From NCBI RefSeq assembly GCF_017654505.1, contig NC_054534.1:27335689-27399688 (forward strand): a DNA stretch of 64,000 bases. Reading direction: 5' to 3'. Both the position numbers and the translations under genes were made by a program. Below are positions 38,394-49,825 of this stretch, one piece after another. Positions within the stretch are counted from its first letter, which is position 1. Each line of letters starts with the position of its first letter. The notes under the pieces are model-generated. The model was given only the letters and a program-made list of their open reading frames with translations. It did no database searches and had not been told where the DNA came from. The stretch comes from Polyodon spathula (taxonomy: Eukaryota > Chordata > Actinopteri > Acipenseriformes > Polyodontidae).

Positions 38394-38884
38394 TGTGGCA
38401 GGCTGGCCAGTGGATAGAGGCCCAGAGACAGTCTGTAGTTCAAAAAAATTACTATTTTATTATAAATAAACACAAAAATGAAAGGGCACAAGGGCCAAAA
38501 TAAAGGGATTTAAACACAAATAAAGCAAGACAAAAAGCAAAAATAACAATTTCCAGGCTAGGCAATGCCTTCACAACGTTCAAACGTTCAAACGTTCAAA
38601 CGTTCAAACGTTCAAACGTTCAAACGTTCAAACGTTCAAACGTTCAAACGTTCAAACGTTCAAACGTTCAAACGTTCAAACCACCAACCTGCTTCCTCAA
38701 CTCCCTCCCCCTAAATGAGAAGCAGAGGCCTCCTTTTATGTCAGGTGGCTGGGCGCTGATTGATCGTTAATTAAACTAATCATCTAATCAACCCCAGCCA
38801 CCTGAACACAATGAACCCAGGCAGGTAGGGGAATTTAACCCCATCCCTGCCAGTTTCTAAAGGGCAGAGCTGTGCTCTGCCACA
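38394..38884 (-). mobile_element. Solo LTR, family B, with 5-bp target duplication
   Basis: Termini TGTGGCAGGCTGGCC and GCTCTGCCACA are flanked by perfect AACAG repeats (38389-38393 and 38885-38889). On the minus strand a TATA-like ACATAAAAGGAGG (about 38735) and an AATAAAATAG poly(A)-type signal (about 38455) set the orientation. It contains an 8-bp minisatellite. It shares its GGTGGCTGG...CCAGCCACC and CCATCCCTGCCA blocks with the repeat at 8.66 kb. Confidence 0.88.
38578..38681. repeat. Minisatellite (GTTCAAAC) x 13 inside a solo LTR
   Basis: Thirteen perfect 8-bp units in a row, 104 bases, with no mismatches visible. It lies between the TATA-like and poly(A)-like signals of the LTR. Confidence 0.95.
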
Positions 38885-39232
38885 AACAGTTATTGAACTT
38901 CAACTTTCTTCTGATAACTGTTGTTGTTCCCTTACCCTTTATGATGTTTGCAATACTGGAGTGGTTTTGTTACTCCAATACTGAGCTTTAATCTAGTTTC
39001 AGCACATTTCCAGTGGGCTGGACCGCTATCCAACTGCACAGGTTTTGATTTTCCTTCCTGAAATGTAATGCATTTGTAACCTCGATATACTATTAAACTG
39101 TGGGAGCCTACAGAGGCGAAAGGTCACAGCATCACATGAACTTTAAGAATGAGACAAGACAATTGTAAAAAACATGGATAACTTAATTATTTGTGTAAGA
39201 AAATGATCTCAAACAAGCAAGGTGAAAATATA

Positions 39233-39296
<64 letters not shown>
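39233..39296. repeat. (ATT)n microsatellite
   Basis: About twenty-one ATT units without interruption. Confidence 0.95.
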
Positions 39297-39297
<1 letters not shown>

Positions 39298-41208
39298 TAC
39301 ATTCAACACCCCTCATTAGGCAAAGCAGCTATAAAAGAACAGACAATTTAAAATATTGATTATGAAAATTATTGTATTTATATAGCATTATCTTTTCGAA
39401 AGTGTTTTTAACACAAGGCAGCATTGAACGAATTACACCTGGCAATAATGTAATGAGGGACACCTGGCTGTGATTAAGCAGGCAGGTATTTAAACAGGTC
39501 TGTCTGCCACTGCACGAGAGCCCTGTGCCTAGGTGTCGGCCTGTGCCTAGGTTTCGGTCTGTGTAAAAACTGTGTCTAACTTGTTTTGCTGGACACATAC
39601 ATAGAATTGTTAAATGTTTACTCCTTGGTGGATTTAGGCTTTTCTTTGGTTATTTTATAAATACACATACAGTTACCGCCCTGTTTTTACTAGGTCTGCT
39701 GTGGTCTAGAATACTTCTTTTGCACAGTGATAAAGGTCCCGATACAGTGACAAAGCCATTAACTAAAAGGGAGTAGCCTAAGCCTAAGATGCTTTACAGC
39801 TAAAAAGAACTGTCAATCAATCAGTGAAATAAGCCTAAATAACAGCTCTTCACAAAGAAAGCTGTAGTCAAAGGAATATTGCAGAAAAAAAAGGTTACAG
39901 TGTGACAGACATTGCATCATTCCAGAGAACTGTTATGGTTAACCTCTTGCAAGGTTAGGGCACCCAATGAAGACTTCTGGAAAACAGAATACTGTTATTA
40001 GGGGAACAGCGTTTCTGAAATAAATACACAGATATTGTACGTACATCTCCACAATACCCCTGGGGATAAGGGAGGAGAGATACTATGCTGTACAATAGTG
40101 GGATGGAAATCTGAAAGAAAATGACACCTTGTCCTTCATGTGGGATATTATGTAATCATGCCTTTACACCGTACTATTTCATTTATAAAGCACAGAAATG
40201 CCATGTGAAACTTGGGGAAGTCTAAAAAATATTTTACCCTAGTTAATTTTTTTTTTTTTTTAGCAATTACAATATAAGAGCCTTCACTTGTTAAATCATT
40301 TTAATTGCCTGTATCTAAAAAAAAAAAAAAAACTTAGAATTTTGATTGCACATTTTGAAGCTGTGAATGTACCTACAAAGCCTAATCATGAATTAACCAA
40401 AGTGCTGGATTATAGAATTGTGTTGACCACTTGCTGAAAAAGAAAAGTTCTTAATTATATTTCCACAGTAACATCAGTTCAAGAAAAGTAAAAGGTACAG
40501 AAACCTCATTTTATTAATCTACTCTTTATCTTTCCAGTTCCAGTTATGTACTGTCTAAATAAAATATTTAAAAAACAAGCTTCGATGTACTGTATTAATT
40601 ATTAAAACTATATTTTACTGAATTAAAAACGAGACAAGGCAATTGCCTACTACACACACAGCAGTGATTTAATTTCCTAACGCTTGTTACACAAAACACC
40701 TACTGTAGTCTATTATTATTATTACTCAGCACCTATAGTGAAGCAATATTCTCATTATCTATCAGAAAGGCTGTGTTAAAAACATGCAATACATGCTTTA
40801 TTTTTCACAATTAATTAGCATTTATATTAATCCCTATTTGAGTTCCACAAGCATTCCATGTATTTTTTAAAGACAACACAAACATGGTAATCATCAGTGC
40901 TGCACCTCTTGATTACTACATTCCGCACCTTTATTAAAGCCTACATGCATGCCTACAAGCAAAAGCACCACCCAACTGCTTCTATAAAAGCTCCTCAATT
41001 AAGCCGGAAAACCAAAACCTGCCACTTACAGCCTTCACTTTATAAAAAAATTTGAAGCATCCAGGCCAGCATGCTGCTCAGCAGAGCCACTGCAGAGCTC
41101 ACAAACTGGAGGAAACGCTGCCTGTTCTTTCAGAGTATGGAAAGCACTAAACTGCTATCGTCATGACGATAAACGAACATGTCATGCATACTGAAGGTCG
41201 AGACTTAC

Positions 41209-41276
41209 TGAAAGGAGTCGTGTTCTGCATCGGATAGGCCAGGATGGGAGAAACACCCAGACATAAAGGAGCCCAT
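41209..41276 (-). CDS. psd3: Candidate alternative first coding exon of psd3 (short isoform)
   Basis: An ATG at 41276-41274 opens 22 codons, MGSFMSGCFSHPGLSDAEHD then SF, and ends with two bases before the donor TTTCA|GTAAGTCT. The incomplete codon joins in frame to exon 5 (phase 2), giving ...DSFH-DAGLKERFLEF. An in-frame TAG lies three codons upstream, so this ATG would be the first. The surroundings are more GC-rich than the rest of the intron. Short PSD/EFA6 isoforms that keep Sec7 and PH but lack the long N-terminus are known in mammals. Nothing here proves transcription; the call rests on frame, donor quality and position. Confidence 0.55.
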
Positions 41277-41902
41277 GAGCCTCTAAACTGGAAAGTCAGT
41301 AATAACCACCTCTTTTCTGAGCCATGTGACTGGCCTTCAGTGGCAGTGCTGACCTACATGGACACAGAGGAGTAGCTGTTCCTTGGCTTGGAGGACACAG
41401 GTACTAAATTCTGCTTATTAATTAAAATAATGTTAGAGGGAACTGCCACGACTTCCTGAGAGCTCAATGGTAATTCTATCGTGAGGTCGGTCTGAAATCC
41501 TGTTTGGAAATAATTTAGCTTCTCCTTTTAACTCTGTCAGCACTGCAGCAGAGGACTCGCTGCAGACAGCACCCACAGCATCCTGCTGTTAGTATTACAG
41601 TACATTTCTGTAAGATATGTTGCAGCTTGGGTTTCAGTGTAATTGATTTTACTTGTGCTTCAGCTTTATTGTCACGCTCTGTTGATGTGGGATATTGTTT
41701 TGTGTTTTATATAGGTGCCTGTCACTATGTCTCTGTTCATTACACCACAGTTTGTTGTTTTTTTTGCTTTGTTTTGTTTTTTTAAATAAGAGTGACATGA
41801 GATTTTATAAGAAACAAGTATGTCTGTAACACACATCCCCTGCCACTGCAGTTAAGAAAAGGGTGATAACACTATGTAACACAATTTTGGTTCCTGGGTA
41901 GT

Positions 41903-42363
41903 AAGTGTTATTTCCTAATTGCTTATGCCTCAAAAGTATAGAAAATGGCTATTATTCCCCACAAACTTTGCTTTTGTGACCAGGACAGGTACATTTCAAA
42001 ATATCACTATTTCCAATGAGAAAATGGGCGAATTTGTGTCTTTTCGTTCACATAACGTCATAAAAAAAACAACATATGAATCCAAATTAACATATTATTA
42101 TATGCTTTATTATACTAAAGTAATACAAAAATGACTACAAAAGATTTAGAAGTGAGTAGTTTTTCGAGACTTACGATTATACTGTAAATGTATTTGTTTT
42201 TTTCTGACTTTATGTGAACGAAAAGACACAAATTCGCCCGTTTTCTCATTGGAAATAGTGATATTTTGAAATTTACCTGTCCTGGTCACAAAAGCAAAGT
42301 TTGTGGGGAATAATAGCCATTATCTATACTTTTGAGGCATAAGCAATTAGGAAATAACACTTT
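41903..42363. repeat. Large palindrome (foldback element), 167-bp arms
   Basis: The left arm (41903-42069) begins AAGTGTTATTTCCTAATTGC and ends TTCACATAACGTCATAAAAA. The right arm (42197-42363) is its inverse complement with only a handful of differences. The arms are separated by about 127 bp. No coding region is recognisable. It is probably a foldback or MITE-type transposon; the flanks (GTAG / TGTTACGC) give no clear target duplication. Confidence 0.9.
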
Positions 42364-42910
42364 GTTACGCGGTGTAACCATGACCGACTGTACATACAGA
42401 ACAGTATACAATAAGAGGAATACTGGTACAGAGGGGTCGACACATTCCCATTATAAGAGTACAGGAAGTGAAAGATTAAAGACAAATGCAGTCTAAAATA
42501 TTTAGGAGGATAGGCGTGTAGAATAAAATAAGAGTCTAGAAACGTTAAGCAATGTGGGTAATTCTTGGTACAAGATAAACTTTCAATACATAATCTATTT
42601 CTACCTCGATAGCTTAATCCAGCAAAAACAGTTATAGAGTAGGTTACCGTAAAGAAAAACATGCCCCAGTCCCAATGAATAACCTTCTGGGATCTATTGT
42701 ACTTGTGAGGAAGACTGCTTAATGAAACCATGGCCACATTATTCACAATGTATCTTAATTTGGATTACCTTTTTCTAACATCCCTACAGTTTATACCAGA
42801 GATTTGTCCATTCGGTGAAGAAGCTACAGTATGAAACACTGTCATTTACATACATCTTCTTTAAGGAACCTACAATATTGCACACTGGGTTTGTGGCTCT
42901 GGAAGATGAG

Positions 42911-43454
42911 TTTGGAGAGAGAGGTGGAGTTGGGTGGAGCTGAACGATTGGTTTCGCTCAGCATTTAATGAATGAACAGAACAGTAAATAAAAAGGTAGT
43001 CAAACAAAAACACAGGACACAGCACATTCGCCAAATTAGAGAGATAAACAAACCGGACTACACAGACAAACACAGTGAGCTGATATTTTAACTATTACTA
43101 TTATTATTATAACCTCTGTCTCCAATCCCATTCTCCACTCACCGAACACACAACCATGAGTGAGTTAAAACATGCTGCTTTTATGCAGCTGTACCGAGAC
43201 TCGATTGCTAATCAATCATTCAATTGGAATCGCGGTACAACTGCACGTGAATTAATAAACTGCAATTCCCCGTGCCCGCATGTTATTACATTTTACTTGC
43301 ACGTGAAGTGCTGTGCAATCCTCGTGCATAAATACAAATATACATTTTAAACACTCGTGTTACACAGACCCGTTTATATCCCATGTACCAAGGACTATAC
43401 ACCAACATTAACACACAACACAAAATACACACAGGGGCGGGGCACTTTGCCACA
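42911..43454 (-). mobile_element. LTR family A copy, right part complete, left end truncated
   Basis: It ends ACTTTGCCACA on the plus strand, like the copy at 6.0 kb, and shares GAGAGAGAGGTGGAGTT, GCTCAGCATTTAATGAA, CATGCTGCTTTTATGCAGCT and TTAATAAACTGCAATTCCC-type text. The outer bases (TGTCACAAAGACGGCCGG) expected at the left are missing. Minus-strand orientation, as at 6.0 kb. Confidence 0.8.
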
Positions 43455-44360
43455 GATGGAAAATTAGATAATATTTTGATACAGGTATGAATCTATGTGA
43501 CTTGAAACAACAAGGATTCATTAGTTAAGATATTGTAACTGTGATATTTCATATCTGTACCAAATAGAGAGGTTACTGGAAGGATGGAATAATAGTAATA
43601 CAAAAGAAAGCAGAGAAATAGAAAAGAAACATTACACAGGGAAATGAAGATAGACCTGCGGTACAGCACAGTAGAACCTCAGAGTTATGAACAGCAAACT
43701 TACAAACTGCCCGGTAAACCAAACACACCACTTTTAACTTTAAGTATGCAATCACTCAACCATGTCTACAATGCAACCAGAATCTAGTTTAAAAAAGCGC
43801 AAGGTTAATCTACTGATTTGGTAAGAACTAGGAAAAGCAAATGTGTTACAAACATTGTAAATATTTTTAACAACTTGACAGCGGTATCATCCTCAGCAAT
43901 GGGAATATGATATCTGGAAATTGTCAGTGATATTAAAAAAGGCCAACAAAAATTAACAATTTGCAAAGGAGATGCTTAATTCTGAGGACTGTTTAGCTTG
44001 TGTTTACTCAGCAGAAACAAGATCAGTTCTGGTTTAGTTGCCACAATAGTTGACAACATTTTACAACACTAATGTATTTACTTTTAACCCACCCTTACTA
44101 AATGATCTTCAGTGACATTGCGGTGGTTCAATATGTAGTTCCATGGCACCTAATCAATACCAGTGTATGTTCATATAAGGACCAGCGTTCCAAATACTGT
44201 ACCATGTGTTGCCATTGCTGTGCATTCTGTTATAGATTCTAATGGTTATTACAGAAGTATTATAATGGTATCCCAATGGTATTTCTTTACATTTCTGTGT
44301 CATGAATACATATTAGAAGATAAAATAAATAGCAGAATTTGGCATAACTATTGTACTTAC

Positions 44361-44837
44361 CTTAAAAGGTTATGCAGCCAGTTAGAATCTTTCTTGATGT
44401 CTTCAACATCCTCATGAACTCCATTTTGAACAGGACCCACAGAAGTAGTATCTAAAATGTGGTCAGATTTGCTGTTACTAAGTGGAGACCCAGTCCTAAC
44501 CTCAAGGTATGATGATGTTACCTCCAAATACCCTTCGCCTGTTCTACTGTCTGTAGACACACTCAGGATCTCATGCTGCCCTGCCTCCAGAGTGCTCTCC
44601 TGGAGACGGCTGCTCTCTTTGATGCGCTGCTGGATCATCGGTGTGAGGGGCATGTTGAAATTGAAGTGCATTTCGGACTCATCAGCAGAAGAGGGGGCAT
44701 CCAGGGATTCCATGCTGCTGTGCAAAGTGCCCTTTGACCAGTGTGATTCCAAAATGCTTTCAAACTGCGAACTAAACACATCGGTTGCTTCCTCACCCTG
44801 CGATGTCAACTGTGGGTTTTCTTGACTATCATTGGTC
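44361..44837 (-). CDS. psd3: psd3 coding exon 4: conserved N-terminal motif region
   Basis: 477 bases completing codon 396 and running to two bases of codon 555. Two blocks are recognisable PSD3 signatures: EEATDVFSSQFESILES (about residues 411-427) and FNFNMPLTPMIQQRIKE (454-470), followed by HEILSVSTDS. The rest is polar and acidic, presumably unstructured. The acceptor is ATATTGCAG and the donor is TTTTAAG|GTAAGT. It enters and leaves in phase 2, so skipping this exon would keep the frame. Confidence 0.96.
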
Positions 44838-46215
44838 CTGCAATATTACACCAAAACAAACATGCCTCAGTTTCAACACCGTAACTTAAGTATTTCTTTT
44901 AGTTTTCAATACAGACAGCTTTGTGTTGTTTAAGGTAAGTTCTGTTTTTTCTTTCCATTCATTCTTTGATTCCATATCAAGATGGATCATGTTACCTAGC
45001 ACGTTTGTTATTGTTTTCCATCAAATCTGTCCTCTTCCACAGTAATACAGTTCAATTAAGGTGTCCCCAGATTTTGTTATAATAAACAGTATGCAGGAGG
45101 TCTCTTCCACTGAATTGTAAATTACCCTGATTACTTTCTTGCTTTTAAGTACATACACATAATTTATTGTACTGTAGCATGAAAGACATACTAACAGCCC
45201 CTGGAGTCTCAAGAGGACACAGTAATGCACGGTTGCATATTCCATTCTTAGTGGATTTATTTTTAATGGCCACATCTGGAATGTATAGTACAGAGAATAA
45301 CAGAGTACACTACAGGGGATTCTACCATCTCTAACAGCAAACTGTGGCAGAAGCCGTTTGATTGTAGTTCAGTTTGGGATCAAAAATGTTCTTTTTAACA
45401 TTCTTCTACTGTTTAATCTGGATTAAGGTTACTTAAAAAATGGTTTCCATCAAAAAGTGTTTATAGATTAGCCATATTTTAATTTACATTTCTCACAATA
45501 CGGCACTGTTATTGTTTAGTGACTTGTGATAATTTATGGGAACAATGGTTTTCATTTACAAGTACAGCAGAAGGAAGGCAAGCTAAAATGCTGTTTATTG
45601 TTGCACAGGAAATATGCACAATTTTGTTCATCGAAAAGAAGAAAAAAGGTAACTATGATAAAGTTGCATAATTTGCCAATTTTTGCAAAGCAAACATGTG
45701 GATGTTTGGCACTATATCAATATACTCAACTTTAAATTAGAATTAATACCAAGACGTATGTTCTGAGGTTTCAATTACAAATGTTCCTACAATGTTCAGT
45801 ATAATTACTTGAGTAGGTATAGAACCTGGCAATGCTTAGAGCCTGAACCAGTGGTTCACTGCAATCAAGCTCTTGTAGACATACAGTATTAAACAGTATG
45901 TCATTGTCTGGCAGTCTAAGCAGATACACGTTTACTATCACTATTTTAATAGAGGTTTCTTTGTTACTGTAAGGCTTGAAATACTGCTTGGGACTGCTGC
46001 GATTTCACCGGCACTCCCCCACATTTCACTGCCCAGTCTTCATTGTACAGTCAATACAGTATACTAAAAGCTTTTGAAATGTCTCGCTACACTTTCTGAT
46101 AATACATTTTCTCTTTTATGGTACAATGTTGATTGAATTGAATTTCTATTCTTACAAAAAGAGTATAACGAGTAGGTACTGAATTTATAAAGAAATAAGG
46201 ACAAAATAAAATTAC
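44838..46215 (-). other. psd3: psd3 intron 3
   Basis: A 1.4-kb AT-rich intron. I see no gene, transposon or long repeat. Confidence 0.85.
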
Positions 46216-47269
46216 CTGGCTTGGCATATGTCAGGTGTCACTTCACTCTCTGGGCTCTCAACATTTACTTCTGGAATCCTCCCAAACACCTCATCTTCTC
46301 CCATGTCCAGTTTAGAGGCAGGAAACACAATATCTGAACCTGTGCTCTTCTCAAACCACGCTGCACCTTCATGACTTCCCATTGGTCCATTTGCCTCCAG
46401 GACCATGGTGGAGCACTCCTTTTCACCTTCAAGCTCTAAGATCATATCTGAGGTTTGCTGTACAAGGTCCTCGCACATCTTTAGACAATCTGAAGCATCT
46501 ATTTTATTTTCCAAAAACCTTATTTTTTTAGGTGTTTTTTCTCTGATGTGTGCTCCATCCAAGAAGGCAGTGAAGATTCCTGGAATTTCAGCAAGTATTT
46601 TACAAGATTCATCCACAGCCTCCTCGAGTTCTTGTCTGTCTTCAGCAGCAGCAGTCGGTGTCTCAGTTTTCGTTTCTTTAACAACTCCTTCACCCAGCTC
46701 TCCTTCCGTGGGTAACACGGGCTCCGGTCCAGATGTTAATTCAGCTTGAGCAAGTATTTCTGCTAGTTTTTCTTGGCTTGAGAGAGCTTTTAGCCTGTCT
46801 CTTTTCACCTCTCCACTTGTGGAAACAAGCTCTTTTTCCATAGTCATAGCAGAACAGACTGTATCCTTGGTCAGTACCTCAGTATTTAGTTCAGAAATCA
46901 GTCTTGATTTCAAAAGTAGATCAGCAGGTTTTTTCAGACTAGAAGTTTCCATACTTTGATCTATGTCAGTTGACGACTGAACCTGATTAGCCATGTCCAA
47001 TTGCTCACCACTAGCTCCATTAAAGGATATCATCGTTGGGGGTGCTCTGGCAGCCCTGCATGGTTTTTCTGATTTTATATCCAAAATAACATCTTGCCGC
47101 TCATTTGGCAGAATAGTTAGTATGTGTGCATTTCCTGTCTCATTAGCCAAAGCCATCGGCTGTTCAGATGGCTCATCTCCAGTCCCGTCAACTGGGCCAT
47201 ACTCAGAGAATGCATTAGCAGCAGCACTGCTGCCCTGCTCAGGTGGAAGGTGGTAGCTTCCTCTTGAAA
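46216..47269 (-). CDS. psd3: psd3 coding exon 3: large unstructured N-terminal exon
   Basis: 1054 bases completing codon 45 and running to two bases of codon 396, about 350 residues without a stop. It opens VSRGSYHLPPEQGSSAAANA then FSEYG, like the LPP...FPEYG segment of mammalian PSD3. The remainder is acidic, Ser/Thr-rich and low in hydrophobic clusters. KTPKKIRFLENKID (about residues 254-267) is the most ordered-looking stretch. No catalytic domain. The acceptor is ATATTTGCAG and the donor is GCCAG|GTAATT. This is the least conserved part of the family, so the assignment depends on frame continuity with exons 2 and 4. Confidence 0.95.
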
Positions 47270-47445
47270 CTGCAAATATAAAACACAGACATTAGACTAA
47301 AACACTGTAGAAGAACAATGGTTCATACAAAAGTGGAAAAATACGAAGAGATTCAATATTTTAAGAAACAGGAACAAACTACAACTTACATTACATCAGC
47401 TTGGGCAGGCCAGGAGGCCACAGGGACTGCAGAGTGTAATGTACT

Positions 47446-48415
47446 CTGTGTGTGTGTGTGTGTGTGTATAAGTTTGCAAAGTTTTCAAATTTTGTTGGCA
47501 CCTGAGCCTACTCTAAGACGCTTTCAAATTAGATTTCACATGTACATTGATAAAGTTAAAAAATGCATATAGAATATAAATAAGTAATATTTGGAGAAAG
47601 AAATATTAATCTTGGTTGCATAAGTATTCAATCCCTTTACTAAATCAGCTCAAGTGCAAATGATTTGATTGAAAGGTCACAAAATTAGTGACATGGTATC
47701 CGCCTGTGTGTACTCAAAGTGGTTTAACTCCCTGAGGTATATAAAGACTTTCATGCTGCAACTCACATAGTGGTTACTGGGATGCTTCTCTTCAGCAGGG
47801 ACTGGGAAGCTTGTCAGGCTAGAGGGGCGAATGGATGGTGCAAAGTATAGGCAAATCCTTGACGAAAACCTGTTTGACGCAACCAAAACTAGGGAGGAAA
47901 TTCACATTTCAGCAGGACAATGACCCGAAGTACAAAGCCAAAGCCACACTGGAGTGGATGAACAAGAGGAGAATTAATGTTCTTGAGTGGCCCAGTCAAA
48001 GTCCTGACTTGAATCCAATCGAAAATTTATGGCGAGACTTGACAATTGCAGCCCATCGATGATCCCAAACAAACTTATCAGAACTGGAGCAATTTTCCTG
48101 TGAAGAATGGGCATAAATTTCACCATCCTACTGTGCAAAGCTAGTAGAGACCTATCCAAAAAGACTCATAGCAGTAATTGCTGCAAAACGTGCTTCTACC
48201 AAGTACTAACTTAAGGGGCTGAATACTTATGCAACTAGTAAATTTTGTATATTTTCTTTGCAAGTTTTGCTGACATTTAACCTCCTCCTCATATAAGTGT
48301 TCAGTTTAACCACTACAGCTTTGAATAAAGAGTTAGTTTGAAAAACTGTGCATACATTATTTGTAATTCAACAAAATGTGACATTATTGGTTTATTATTA
48401 TTCTGCAAACCACTG
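47446..48415 (+). mobile_element. Tc1/mariner fragment with (TG)n at its left end
   Basis: The left side is CTCTG(TG)nTATAAGTTTGCAAAG. The right end CTGCAAACCACTG is followed by TA at 48416. Inside, plus-strand transposase pieces read [39 protein letters not shown] and RRDLTIAAHR (47880-48060), with [14 protein letters not shown] text near 47785. The N-terminal DNA-binding half is missing, and stops occur after IAAHR and before it, so it is inactive. Confidence 0.85.
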
Positions 48416-48420
48416 TATAT

Positions 48421-48946
48421 TGTGATGGATTGCCCTCTGGTCACACGTTTTTCTTCTTCAAATAAACACTTTTAGACACAGGATGCCAGGAAATGCCATA
48501 GCGTGCGTTTATTATTTACAACAAAAATAAATAAACAAAACAAAACAAAACCTAACCCGATCTCAGGCCCTAGCTAAACAAATGTTTCCCTAACTAATAA
48601 CAAGGCAGGCTAAGCCTGTTACCTCGTCACCAAAACCAAATTGTAATCCAAATACGTTTTCCAATATCTCTATCTCTATCTCTATCTCTATCTCTATCTC
48701 TCCAACCAAACTCCTACCATCACCCACACTGAAACACACCCTTTTAAACATAATTAATTAGTTCATTGAATTAGCCTGGAGTTGGTTCCGACTCCAGTAA
48801 CCTCTACTGGGTCCTAATGCCCCCCTGTATGGTCTCATCCAAACAAGACGTGTTTATTCCAAACCAGACTTAATTACTTTGTTTACCATCCAGTTAGTTT
48901 CCATTCTCCTTTCACATTTAATTCTTTTCCTAACCAATCCTTCACA
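48421..48946 (-). mobile_element. Probable solo LTR, family E, adjoining the Tc1 end
   Basis: Termini TGTGATGGATTGCCC and CCAATCCTTCACA give TG...CA ends, with ATAT on both sides as a possible 4-bp duplication. On the minus strand there is an AATAATAAACGCAC poly(A)-like signal and a TTTAAAAGGGTG TATA-like site. A (TATCTC)n tract lies at 48665-48700. It sits immediately after the TA that ends the Tc1 fragment. Confidence 0.6.
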
Positions 48947-49290
48947 ATATATATACAAACTGTATTTATCATATATTTTATATTAAGGCAGGATCTCAAT
49001 AAAACCCATGTCTCATATATACTAACAACAGCTATAAACAAAACTACTTATTCTCCACCAATCAGAAGAAATGTATTTTTAACTAGCCTAGACTACTGAA
49101 TTAATTTGGCCTTTTTCTTTTAGGAGAATCCACATCTCAGAAGTGGCAACCTGCAACTCTGATCCCATGTATTTAAAATAAAAACCTGAATAAAGGCATA
49201 GCATTCCTTTTCTGAGCGGCGTATTTCCAAATGAAAACATGAAGTATCTGATTAGTGCTCTCAAGGTTTACATCGCATGGCTTTGCTTAA

Positions 49291-49825
49291 CCCTTTAGGC
49301 TCCGGTATAAGGGATTTTGCCCACCGGTGGGCCAGTTACCTTTTGCTTTGTAGCTCTCACCAGGAAAGTCTGTCAGCAATGATTCTTTGCTTGTTCCAAA
49401 GAAGAGGAGTCAGGCTTCAATTCAAGACCCAATTCGATGCGATACTCGGCCAAACATGGATTTTAGAGCCATGCGCACATAATTCTGGTATTCTGGTCAT
49501 TTTTGGTGCTATTGGGCTGAAATTTTGTGTGGAACTTCCCAACATATAGGACTATCATATAAACTTCGATATACATGTTTTCATGGTTTATTTTAGAAAA
49601 AAATGATAATTTTTGTAAATGTTTTCTTTTTTTTTCTTCACATTTTATCATCTGTGAGAGTCTAGGAAGCACTTTTTATTCCAGATTCCAACATAATATG
49701 AAATACAAATTTGTGCTTTAAATTTTGCTATAAATAACATGCTTCTAGGACATTCAGAAATGCGTTTTTTACAAGGGAAAGGCAATTTGGCAACAATAGG
49801 TGAAAATTGCTTGGAGTGTAAAGGG
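49291..49825. mobile_element. piggyBac-like MITE
   Basis: The left terminus is TTAA followed by CCCTTTAGGCTCC. The right terminus inverts to CCCTTTACACTCC and abuts TTAT, one base off TTAA. CCCTTT- ends with a TTAA target are the hallmark of piggyBac. The 535-bp interior has no transposase, so it is non-autonomous. Confidence 0.65.

Larger units (their letters stand above)
25386..44360 (-). other. psd3: psd3 intron 4
   Basis: A 19-kb intron holding three Tc1 elements, solo LTRs, a minisatellite, a long palindrome and microsatellites (listed separately), plus the candidate alternative first exon at 41209-41276. I see no gene in 30.3-34.2, 36.3-38.4 or 39.7-41.0 kb, apart from a GC-richer patch at 32.77-33.05 kb noted in the findings. 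Confidence 0.85.

Noticed and set aside
39405..39760. Possible further LTR or SINE (GTGCCTAGGTGTCGGCCTGT... repeats)
   Set aside because: A short internal duplication (CTGTGCCTAGGT) and promoter-like text are present, but no termini or target duplication were found.
42324..42746. 140-codon minus-strand open reading overlapping the palindrome's right arm
   Set aside because: Length is notable, but composition is cysteine- and tyrosine-rich random-like, no domain is seen, and part of it is repeat arm.
44457..44825. 122-codon plus-strand reading over psd3 exon 4
   Set aside because: It is the antisense shadow of the real exon.
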